From UBA3855 sp964472035 (GTDB taxonomy: Bacteria > Bacillota > Clostridia > Oscillospirales > Ruminococcaceae), in NCBI GenBank assembly GCA_964472035.1, contig CAYYIT010000001.1, positions 1-64,000 of the forward strand: a DNA stretch of 64,000 nucleotides, written 5' to 3'. The stretch's first letter is position 1, and every line of letters starts with the position of its first letter. Shown one piece after another: positions 15,875-22,936 of the stretch. The notes under the pieces were generated by a model. That model did no database searches, had not been told where the DNA came from, and saw nothing but the letters and a program-made list of their open reading frames with translations. The position numbers and the translations under genes are program-made.

Positions 15875-15955
15875 CACGTTTGCCTGTGTGGGCTTGTAAC
15901 GGCAGCACCGAAAAGGTATCCGACATTCGCAGAAGCCCCACACGGGGCAAACAGG
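15875..15955. repeat. Inverted repeat ending the 15095 cassette
   Basis: CACGTTTGCCTGTGTGGGCTT and AAGCCCCACACGGGGCAAAC pair across a ~45-base loop. Same type of GC-rich, T-run-free structure as at 9672 and 10851. Confidence 0.6.
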
Positions 15956-16027
15956 CGGCTCCTGGGGCAGCCTATAATCTACACAATATCGCCAAAATTC
16001 GCCCCGAATGATTGTCATTACTCACAC

Positions 16028-16056
16028 TTGATATATCTCCGAAAAGACGGTAATAT
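16028..16056 (+). promoter_or_regulatory. Cassette promoter copy g
   Basis: TTGATA (16028-16033), 17-base spacer ending GAAAAGACGG, TAATAT (16051-16056). TCTACACAAT lies 47 bases upstream of the -35; ATACCGAAAGGG lies downstream. Confidence 0.85.
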
Positions 16057-16100
16057 GTACATACCGAAAGGGAAAACAACCGAAAACAGGAGGAAACACT

Positions 16101-16256
16101 ATGGAACAGATTACAAAAAAAGACATCGACAGACTGGCAAAGGAATACGGCTGCGATGCCGGATATCTTATGGATGTGGTACTTGACATGGAGGGCGACG
16201 GCATTCTGGTAACAGCAGAGATGATCGAAGATTACATCCTTGATGGGACGATTTAA
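16101..16256 (+). CDS. Small cassette protein, 51 aa
   Basis: ATG at 16101 after CAGGAGG. The product is MEQITKKDIDRLAKEYG followed by CDAGYLMDVVLDMEGDG and ends IEDYILDGTI; acidic and predicted helical. It has its own cassette promoter and a terminator directly after the stop, so it is a complete transcription unit. Function unknown. Confidence 0.75.
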   Translation: MEQITKKDIDRLAKEYGCDAGYLMDVVLDMEGDGILVTAEMIEDYILDGTI

Positions 16257-16260
16257 CGAG

Positions 16261-16281
16261 GGAGCCGAAAGGCTCCTTTTG
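16261..16281 (+). terminator. Terminator before the portal gene
   Basis: GGAGCC-GAAA-GGCTCC followed by TTTTG. It separates the accessory cassettes from the structural operon. Confidence 0.75.
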
Positions 16282-16302
16282 CTTTGAGAGGAGTTGATTT
16301 AC

Positions 16303-17559
16303 ATGGGTATTTTCAAAGGGCTATTCCGTTCAAGAGATAAGCCCCAGAACAGCTACGACAGCCCCAGCTACACCTACTTCTTCGGCAGAAGCACTGCTGG
16401 AAAGAATGTCAATGATCGCACGGCTATGCAGCAGATTGCTGTTTATGCCTGCGTAAGAGTGCTGTCGGAGGCGATTGCACAGCTGCCGCTGCACGTCTAC
16501 GAATACACAGATAAGGGAAAAGAGCGAGTGCCGAAGCACCCGCTATATTTTTTGCTGCATGACCAACCGAACCCCGAAATGACGAGTTTTGTGTTCCGAG
16601 AAACATTGATGTCGCACCTGCTAATCTACGGCAATGCCTACGCACAGATCATCCGCAACGGCAGAGGTGATGTTATGGGACTGTATCCGCTGATGCCGGA
16701 TAAGATCAAGGTTGACCGTGATGAGCGTAACAGGCTCATTTACAAATACAGCAGATATGATGAGCAGAACCCGAATTTCCGTGAGCAAGGTGAAATTATT
16801 CTGCCTGCAGAACAGGTTCTTCATATTCCTGGACTTGGTTTTGATGGTCTGGTGGGATATTCTCCCATTGCCATGGCGAAAAATGCAATCGGTCTTGCGG
16901 TTGCCTGTGACGAATATGGTGCGTCGTTCTTTGCAAATGGTGCGTCCCCATCAGCTGTACTTGAACATCCGGGTGTCATCAAAAATCCAGAGCGTGTCCG
17001 TGAGGCATGGCACAGGGCATACGGCAGCGGAAATGCCCATAAGACGGCAATTTTGGAAGAAGGCATGAAGTACACGCCGATTTCCATTCCCAATAACGAA
17101 GCACAGTTCTTGGAAACGAGGAAGTTTCAGATTGAGGAAATCGCAAGGCTGTACCGTGTACCGCTTCACATGATCGGCGACCTTGACCATGCGACATTTA
17201 GTAATATCGAACATTTATCCCTTGAATTTGTAAAATACACTCTTGACCCTTGGCTGATCCGTTGGGAACAGTCGCTTATGAAGGCTCTGCTTTCTGATTC
17301 AGAAAAAGGTCGATATTTCATTAAGTTCAATGTGGAAGGTCTGCTCCGTGGCGATTATGCAAGCCGTATGAGCGGCTATGCGACTGCCCGACAAAACGGC
17401 TGGATGTCGGCGAACGATATTCGTGAGCTGGAGGATATGAATTTAATTCCCGAAGAAGAGGGCGGTAATTTGTATCTGGTCAATGGTTCCATGAGCCGAC
17501 TTTCTGATGCAGGAATTGCATACCAAAAAACTGAAACAAAGGAGGAAACTGCACAATGA
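16303..17559 (+). CDS. Phage portal protein (HK97 family)
   Basis: 418 aa; start at the ATG at 16303 (GAGAGGAG upstream). Diagnostic segments are VYACVRVLSEAIAQLPLHVY, HPLYFLLHDQPNPEMTSFVF, AEQVLHIPGLGFDGLVGYSP, and IARLYRVPLHMIGDLDHATF. It forms the dodecameric ring through which DNA enters the head. It overlaps the protease gene by 4 bases and opens the HK97-type head operon: portal, protease, capsid. Confidence 0.95.
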   Translation: MGIFKGLFRSRDKPQNSYDSPSYTYFFGRSTAGKNVNDRTAMQQIAVYACVRVLSEAIAQLPLHVYEYTDKGKERVPKHPLYFLLHDQPNPEMTSFVFRETLMSHLLIYGNAYAQIIRNGRGDVMGLYPLMPDKIKVDRDERNRLIYKYSRYDEQNPNFREQGEIILPAEQVLHIPGLGFDGLVGYSPIAMAKNAIGLAVACDEYGASFFANGASPSAVLEHPGVIKNPERVREAWHRAYGSGNAHKTAILEEGMKYTPISIPNNEAQFLETRKFQIEEIARLYRVPLHMIGDLDHATFSNIEHLSLEFVKYTLDPWLIRWEQSLMKALLSDSEKGRYFIKFNVEGLLRGDYASRMSGYATARQNGWMSANDIRELEDMNLIPEEEGGNLYLVNGSMSRLSDAGIAYQKTETKEETAQ

Positions 17560-18341
17560 AGAAATTTTGGAACTTCGTGACAAACGAAGATACCGATGAA
17601 ACGGAACTTTTGTTTAACGGTCCCATTTCGGAAGACACATGGTTCGGTGATGAGGTCACACCTACCCTCTTCCGTAATGAACTAAACAAGGTTAAGGGAG
17701 ATCTTACTGTTTGGCTGAACAGTCCCGGCGGAGATGTGTTCGCTGCATCACAGATCTACACAATGCTCCGCAATCACAAGGGTAAGGTCACTGTGAAGAT
17801 CAATGCTCTGGCTGCATCTGCCGCATCGGTTGTAGCGATGGCTGGTGATGAAACTTTAATTGCTCCGACTGCAATGCTGATGATCCACGACCCTGCCTGT
17901 TATGCCGCAGGAAACAAAGCAGATATGGAGAAAGCAATCGAGCTTCTGGAGGAAGTCAAGGAATCCATCATTAATGCCTACGAGGAAAAATGCCATCTCA
18001 GCCGTTCAAAAATTGCAAAAATGATGTCGGAGGAAACTTGGCTGAATGCGAAAAAGGCGTTACAGCTTGGTTTTGTGGACGGCATTTTGTTTGCAAAGGA
18101 AAAACAGCCTGCGGAGGAAGAACCTGAACAGGAGGATACTCACGAAGAAACAGAGCAATCCGAAGAGGAGGAAGATACTGATTCCGAGGATGATGAAAAT
18201 GAGAAAAAGCCGCAGAGAGATGTTGCATCGATGATGTACACACCATCCCACACTGCGGCTTCTTTCATGCAGAAAATTTCTGCGTGTGATAAATCCGTAC
18301 CCATTGCACAGCTGGACAAGCGTCTGGCTCTTCTGAAATAA
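17556..18341 (+). CDS. ClpP-like prohead protease
   Basis: 261 aa. The ClpP/crotonase-fold core is clear: WLNSPGGDVFAASQIYTML, then INALAASAASVVAMAGDE (catalytic Ser at ~88-91) and MLMIHDPACYAAGN (catalytic His ~112). The last ~70 residues are extremely acidic (EQSEEEEDTDSEDDENEKK), perhaps a scaffold-like tail removed on maturation. It cleaves the capsid delta domain during prohead assembly. Confidence 0.94.
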   Translation: MKKFWNFVTNEDTDETELLFNGPISEDTWFGDEVTPTLFRNELNKVKGDLTVWLNSPGGDVFAASQIYTMLRNHKGKVTVKINALAASAASVVAMAGDETLIAPTAMLMIHDPACYAAGNKADMEKAIELLEEVKESIINAYEEKCHLSRSKIAKMMSEETWLNAKKALQLGFVDGILFAKEKQPAEEEPEQEDTHEETEQSEEEEDTDSEDDENEKKPQRDVASMMYTPSHTAASFMQKISACDKSVPIAQLDKRLALLK

Positions 18342-18359
18342 CAAGGAGGCTGATATATT

Positions 18360-19571
18360 ATGACAATTCAGGAACTGAGAGAAAAGAGAGCGAAAGCATG
18401 GGATACCGCCCGTGATTTCCTCGATTCCAAGAGAAATGCAAGCGGTCTGCTTTCCGAGGAGGACGGCAAGACCTACGATGCCATGGAACAGCAGATCGTT
18501 GATCTCGGCAAGGAAATTGATCGCCTTGAGCGTCAAGAAAAGCTTGCCCGTGAGATGAGTGCTGCGACCACAACGCCGGTTGTGACCACTCCCGGCACAC
18601 ACATCGACACTCCCGAAACGCCCTCTACCGCAACTGCCGAATACAGCAAGGCATTCTGGAACAATGTCCGCAACCGCAGCTTTGTCGACGTTCGCAATGC
18701 TCTCCAGATCGGCGAGGACACCGAGGGCGGTTACCTTGTGCCGGATGAGTTTGAAAAGAAGCTTATTGCTGCACTTGAGGAAGAAAATGTATTCCGTCCT
18801 CTTGCTACAAGAATTCAGACTGCTCACGGCGACAGAAAAATCCCCGTCATTACCCAGAAGGGCGAGGCGGTCTGGATGGAGGAGGAAGAGGCTTACACCC
18901 TCTCCGATGACGCATTCGGTCAAATCGCACTTTCCGCTTACAAGGTTGGCACGGCTATCAAGATTTCCGAGGAGCTTCTCAATGATTCCGTATTCGACCT
19001 GCCGTCCTACATTGCAAAGGAATTTGCACGCAGAATCGGTACAAAGGAAGAAGAGGCGTTCCTCATTGGTGACGGTAAGGGCAAACCTACCGGTATTTTT
19101 GCAGCCACAGGCGGCGCGGAAAACGGTGCGACAACGGCAGGTGCAGCGATTACTTTCGATGATATGATCGAGCTGTTCTACTCCCTCAAGAGTCCCTATC
19201 GCAAGAAGGCTGTGTGGGTGCTGAATGAGCAGACAGTCAAGGCTCTCCGCAAGGTCAAAGACAGCAATGGTCAGTATATCTGGCAGCCGTCCGTCACTGC
19301 CGGTGTTCCCGACACAATTCTCAATCGTCCCTATGTGACTTCCGTCTACGCACCCACTCCCGATGCAGGCAGTAAAGCTATCGCTTTCGGTGACTTCTCG
19401 TACTATTGGATTGCTGACAGACAGGGACGTTCTCTTAAGCGTCTGAATGAGCTGTTTGCAATGAACGGTCAGGTCGGTTTCCTCGCATCCCAGCGTGTGG
19501 ACGGCAAGCTGATCCTTCCTGAGGCAGTAAAGACGCTCACAATCAAGGGCACTTCTACCGCAAAGGCGTGA
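18360..19571 (+). CDS. Major capsid protein (HK97 fold)
   Basis: 403 aa. The first ~100 residues are a charged coiled coil (MTIQELREKRAKAWDTARDF) corresponding to the delta/scaffold domain, ending in a Thr/Pro-rich linker; the mature part starts near EYSKAFWNNVRN. HK97-type core segments include EDTEGGYLVPDEFEKKLI, IPVITQKGEAVWMEEEEAY, EEEAFLIGDGKGKPTGIF and FGDFSYYWIADRQGRSLKRL. ATG at 18360 after AAGGAGG. Confidence 0.96.
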   Translation: MTIQELREKRAKAWDTARDFLDSKRNASGLLSEEDGKTYDAMEQQIVDLGKEIDRLERQEKLAREMSAATTTPVVTTPGTHIDTPETPSTATAEYSKAFWNNVRNRSFVDVRNALQIGEDTEGGYLVPDEFEKKLIAALEEENVFRPLATRIQTAHGDRKIPVITQKGEAVWMEEEEAYTLSDDAFGQIALSAYKVGTAIKISEELLNDSVFDLPSYIAKEFARRIGTKEEEAFLIGDGKGKPTGIFAATGGAENGATTAGAAITFDDMIELFYSLKSPYRKKAVWVLNEQTVKALRKVKDSNGQYIWQPSVTAGVPDTILNRPYVTSVYAPTPDAGSKAIAFGDFSYYWIADRQGRSLKRLNELFAMNGQVGFLASQRVDGKLILPEAVKTLTIKGTSTAKA

Positions 19572-19575
19572 TGTG

Positions 19576-19848
19576 ATGATTACACTGGATGAAGCAAAAA
19601 ATTACCTCCGTGTCGATTATGAGGAGGATGACAAGCTCATCCTCTCTCTTCTTGATACGGCAAAATGTCTTGTAAAAGATGTTGGGCGTATGGACGAGGA
19701 ACGATTCACATGGTTTGAGGATACAACCCGAACAGCGGTGCTTTTCGCTTTGGGGTATCTGTATGAGAACAGGAGTAATCCCAATTATCACGGCCTTACC
19801 ATGAGCCTTCGTTCCATTTTATTTGCACAGCGGGAGGGCATTATCTGA
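19576..19848 (+). CDS. Head-tail connector (gp6-like)
   Basis: 90 aa: MITLDEAKNYLRVDYEEDD followed by LILSLLDTAKCLVKDVGR is the standard N-terminus of HK97 gp6-like head-tail connectors. It forms the first ring under the portal. A GTG at 19573 is an alternative start. It overlaps the next ATG by one base. Confidence 0.9.
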   Translation: MITLDEAKNYLRVDYEEDDKLILSLLDTAKCLVKDVGRMDEERFTWFEDTTRTAVLFALGYLYENRSNPNYHGLTMSLRSILFAQREGII

Positions 19849-20201
19849 TGGATTTCAGCAGAATGAATCAGCGGATCACATTCCTTGAAAACCGCACTGT
19901 TATTGATGAAATCGGCAACCACACATCCCAATGGGACGAGGTTTATTCCTGCTGGGCAAGCGTTACCGTGAAAAGCTCCGCCGAAACCACGAATACAGGA
20001 GTCACAAAAGATATTCAGTCCTTATCATTCGGGGTTCGGCAGTGTGCTTTTCTGCGGTGTGTCAATCCCACAACCCATAAAATTCTGTTCCGTGGGAGTG
20101 TCTATGACATTAAGTCTGTGACTCCCGATTATCTGAAAAATGACTATCTCACCATCGTTTGTGAGGCACGAAAGGCAGGCGGTGACGATGACTTCTATTG
20201 A
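19848..20201 (+). CDS. Head-tail adaptor (head closure) protein
   Basis: 117 aa. MDFSRMNQRITFLENRTVID and WDEVYSCWASVTVKSSAETT match SPP1 gp16-like head-tail joining proteins, which close the head after packaging. It overlaps the next gene by 14 bases. Confidence 0.87.
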   Translation: MDFSRMNQRITFLENRTVIDEIGNHTSQWDEVYSCWASVTVKSSAETTNTGVTKDIQSLSFGVRQCAFLRCVNPTTHKILFRGSVYDIKSVTPDYLKNDYLTIVCEARKAGGDDDFY

Positions 20202-20556
20202 TGACCTTGCCGATGAAATCATGGCAGGTTTGCAAGAATATGCAGAACTTGCTGATGATGCAATGAAAAAAGCTGTCAAAAAGACAGCAACATCGGTGAA
20301 AAAGGAAATCGCCGCCAATGCCCCGAAGGATACCGGTGCATACGGCAAAAGCTGGACTGCAAAGAAAATCAAGGAAAACAGCCACACCTTACAGATGACC
20401 GTCCATTCCAAGAGCCACTATCAGCTGGCACATCTCCTTGAAAAAGGGCATGCCAAGCGTGGCGGCGGTCGTGTGCAGAGTAAGCCGCATATCGCCCCTG
20501 CCGAGGAGCATGGTGCAGAACTGCTCGAATCCTTGATTACGGAGGAATTATCGTGA
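20188..20556 (+). CDS. HK97 gp10-like tail-completion protein
   Basis: 122 aa with the start at the ATG at 20188, inside the previous gene's end. Typical segments: MKKAVKKTATSVKKEIAANA, PKDTGAYGKSW, and LAHLLEKGHAKRGGGRVQ. The protein joins tail and head-neck complex. It overlaps the next gene by 4 bases. Confidence 0.88.
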   Translation: MTSIDDLADEIMAGLQEYAELADDAMKKAVKKTATSVKKEIAANAPKDTGAYGKSWTAKKIKENSHTLQMTVHSKSHYQLAHLLEKGHAKRGGGRVQSKPHIAPAEEHGAELLESLITEELS

Positions 20557-20870
20557 CATACGAAGAAATTAACGAAATGATGGCGGAGATGGATTTACCT
20601 TATGCATATCATCATTTTGCAGAGGGTGAATCCCCACAACCGCCTTTTCTTCTGTTCCTTTCTCCAGGTGAAGAGACTTTTTCGGCGGATAATGTAGCGT
20701 ATCACAGCTTTAAGCAGCTGGATGTGGAACTGTACACCGACAAGAAAAATCCTGCACTGGAGGAAGAAATTGAAGCAGTGCTGACACAGCATGAGATATA
20801 TTATACAAAAACCGAAGCGTGGATTGAGAGTGAAAAACTCTATGAAGTGCTTTATGAAATGACGATATAA
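20553..20870 (+). CDS. Tail terminator/completion-like protein, 105 aa
   Basis: GTG start at 20553 after GGAGGAATTATC. Segments DLPYAYHHFAEGESPQPPFL and KQLDVELYTDKKNPALEEEI are typical of the protein placed between gp10-like and major tail protein genes in phi13-like phages. The function is inferred from gene order. Confidence 0.82.
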   Translation: MTYEEINEMMAEMDLPYAYHHFAEGESPQPPFLLFLSPGEETFSADNVAYHSFKQLDVELYTDKKNPALEEEIEAVLTQHEIYYTKTEAWIESEKLYEVLYEMTI

Positions 20871-20883
20871 GGAGGAATTTGCT

Positions 20884-21510
20884 ATGGCGAAGAACAGAAA
20901 CAAGGTCAAGTTCGGTCTGAACAATGTCCACTGGGCGAAGATTACCCAGTGGGGGATTGACCCTGATGGAACGCCCACCGTGCCTGTCTACGGCGAATCC
21001 GTGCGACTGCCCGGTGCGGTATCGCTTTCCATTGATGCGAACGGCGAGAACGAGAATTTTTATGCCGATGACAGCGTTTATTATGTCATCAACAATAATT
21101 CCGGTTATGAGGGTGACCTTGAGGTTGCTCTTGTCACAACAGAATTTGCCACTGAAATTCTGGGAGAAATCCTTGACAACAACGGTGTGCTTGTTGAGAA
21201 GAACGACGCTGAACTGGCACAGTTTGCACTGATGTTTGAATTCAGCGGTGACAAGCACAAGATCCGTCATGTGCTGTACTGCTGCACGGCTAGCCGTCCT
21301 GCAACGGAGGGACAGACCAAGGAGGACTCCACCGAGGTCAAGACGGAAACGCTGTCGCTGACGGCATCGGCTCTGCCGACGGGACTTGTTAAGGCAAAGA
21401 CCTGTGAAGCGACCGATGAAACAACCTACAACAACTGGTACAAGATGCCGTACAATCCGGATACTTCGGAGAAGAAGGCGGCTACAACTACGACAACGAA
21501 AACATCATAA
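20884..21510 (+). CDS. Major tail protein (phi13-like)
   Basis: 208 aa. Segments FGLNNVHWAKITQWGIDPDG, LPGAVSLSIDANGENENFYA and NNSGYEGDLEVALVTTEF are typical of phi13/TP901-type tube proteins. The C-terminus ends in a Thr-rich tail. ATG at 20884 after AAGGAGG. Confidence 0.93.
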   Translation: MAKNRNKVKFGLNNVHWAKITQWGIDPDGTPTVPVYGESVRLPGAVSLSIDANGENENFYADDSVYYVINNNSGYEGDLEVALVTTEFATEILGEILDNNGVLVEKNDAELAQFALMFEFSGDKHKIRHVLYCCTASRPATEGQTKEDSTEVKTETLSLTASALPTGLVKAKTCEATDETTYNNWYKMPYNPDTSEKKAATTTTTKTS

Positions 21511-21587
21511 GGTGCCTGAGTCCGAGACAGGATGCTGTTTGAGGACGAATGGTATGCCGACATTGGATATAAGGAGGCTGGTTTTAA

Positions 21588-21968
21588 ATGGCAATCAAGA
21601 AAAATATTCTGGTGGACGGACTGGAAGTTCCTTTCAAGGCAAGTGCAGCTGTGCCTCGCCTGTACCGTCAGAAATTCGGTCGTGACATCTACAAGGACTT
21701 TGCGGCTCTGCAGAAGTCCGTATCCGAGGGCGATAAGGAAAATTCAGAACTGAGCATCGAGAGCCTTGAGGTCTTCGAGAATGTGGCATTCATTATGGCA
21801 AAGCACGCTGATCCCGACAATATTCCATCCTCACCGGATGAGTGGTTGGAGCAATTTAACACGTTCTCGATTTATGAAATTCTGCCACAGCTGATTGAAC
21901 TGTGGGGGCTGAATATCGAAACACAAGTGGAGTCTAAAAAAAACATCGCCCGATTGACAGGGAAATGA
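21588..21968 (+). CDS. Tail assembly chaperone, G frame
   Basis: 126 aa, ATG at 21588 (AAGGAGG upstream). Core segments: LEVPFKASAAVPRLYRQKFG and SIYEILPQLIELWGLNIETQ. It chaperones the tape measure during tail assembly. Near its 3' end the codons run AAA AAA AAC (21936-21944), a classic A AAA AAC slippery heptamer, and the downstream -1 frame stays open to 22129, so a longer product of about 180 residues is expected. Confidence 0.9.
   Translation: MAIKKNILVDGLEVPFKASAAVPRLYRQKFGRDIYKDFAALQKSVSEGDKENSELSIESLEVFENVAFIMAKHADPDNIPSSPDEWLEQFNTFSIYEILPQLIELWGLNIETQVESKKNIARLTGK
21938..21944 (+). promoter_or_regulatory. Programmed -1 ribosomal frameshift site
   Basis: A AAA AAC read in the frame of the 21588 gene. 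After slippage the next codon starts at 21944, and the -1 frame has no stop before 22127. Tail chaperone genes of siphoviruses are known to use such sites. Confidence 0.75.
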
Positions 21969-22129
21969 CGACGCCGCTGTTTCTGCTCCGTTGTGTACAA
22001 TTGGGTCTGTCGATGGCGGATCTGGATCTGCTGTCGATTGGACTCGTGAATGATCTTTTCACGGAACGAGAAAATGATGATGCGGAGTATGATTATCGGG
22101 CAACTCAAGATGATATGAATGCGTTCTGA
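21965..22129 (+). CDS. Tail assembly chaperone, T-frame extension (54 aa if started alone)
   Basis: The segment from the ATG at 21965 encodes MTTPLFLLRCVQLGLSMADL, then LLSIGLVNDLFTEREND. It lies in the -1 frame relative to the 21588 gene and is open from the slippery site onward, so it is more likely the tail of a fused product than a separate protein. An acidic C-terminus (NDDAEYDYRATQDDMNAF) is typical of the T domain that binds the tape measure. Confidence 0.8.
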   Translation: MTTPLFLLRCVQLGLSMADLDLLSIGLVNDLFTERENDDAEYDYRATQDDMNAF

Positions 22130-22169
22130 TGATAGTACACAAGTTGAATCCATCACAACTAATGCGTTA

Positions 22170-22197
22170 TTGCATTTTCCTCGGCTTATGATATAAT
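22170..22197 (+). promoter_or_regulatory. Promoter of the XRE-TPR cargo gene
   Basis: TTGCAT (22170-22175), 16-base spacer, TATAAT (22192-22197), then GAGGAGGAGC before the ATG at 22230. Confidence 0.65.
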
Positions 22198-22229
22198 ATA
22201 ATTAAAGCAAACCAGCGAGGAGGAGCATT

Positions 22230-22853
22230 ATGTTACATCTGGCAGAAAATCTGAAAAAATTGCGTGTCATGAAAAATTTCACTCAAGAGGAGATTGCTGA
22301 TTTTCTTGGGATTACACCTCAAAGCATTTCAAAATGGGAACGTGGAGAAAGCTATCCTGACATTACTTTTCTTCCGGCATTAGCAAACATTTTTGAAACA
22401 AGCATAGACCTTCTTATTGGTATGGATACAATTCGTGCCGAGGAAACACTTTGGAACATCCACAAAAATGCCACTGAATCCGAACGCAATGGCGATTACA
22501 ATGCAGCAGAGTCAATTTATCGTGATGCATTGCGAATGTATCCGAACAAACCAGAGATGTTACTTGGGCTTGCAGGCGTTTTAGCGTTACAGGGAAAATC
22601 GTCAGAAGCCATTGAGTTTATTGAAAGGGGTCTGCCCTTGTCAAATAACGAAAAGCAAAAGTCAACAATGCGTGCAACCCTCTGTTTCTTATACTTGAAA
22701 TGCGGACAAACAGATAAAGCGAAATCACTTGCTTCAGAACTTCCTCATATGCGAGAAAGCCGTGAAGTCATTCAGCCGTTGGTACAAAAAGTACTCAACG
22801 AGGATGAAATCAACACGAATATCAAGAATATACTTCTTGGTACCTGTGAATAA
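22230..22853 (+). CDS. XRE-family HTH regulator with TPR-like C-terminus
   Basis: 207 aa. Residues ~5-60 are a Cro/C1-type HTH: LAENLKKLRVMKNFTQEEIA, DFLGITPQSISKWERGE. Residues ~75-180 contain TPR-like helices (GDYNAAESIYRDALRMYPNK, LLGLAGVLALQGKSSEAIEF). It sits between tail chaperone and tape measure with its own promoter and terminator, so it is a cargo gene inserted in the tail operon, probably expressed in the lysogen. Its target is unknown. Confidence 0.9.
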   Translation: MLHLAENLKKLRVMKNFTQEEIADFLGITPQSISKWERGESYPDITFLPALANIFETSIDLLIGMDTIRAEETLWNIHKNATESERNGDYNAAESIYRDALRMYPNKPEMLLGLAGVLALQGKSSEAIEFIERGLPLSNNEKQKSTMRATLCFLYLKCGQTDKAKSLASELPHMRESREVIQPLVQKVLNEDEINTNIKNILLGTCE

Positions 22854-22884
22854 ACCTAATCAACATCATAATTGAATACGCTAC

Positions 22885-22909
22885 AAGCAGTCCTTCGGGG
22901 CTGCTTTTC
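22885..22909 (+). terminator. Terminator after the XRE-TPR gene
   Basis: AAGCAGTCC-TTCG-GGGCTGCTT with a TTTTC tail. Confidence 0.75.
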
Positions 22910-22936
22910 TTATGCCCTCACGAAGGAGGTGACCCG

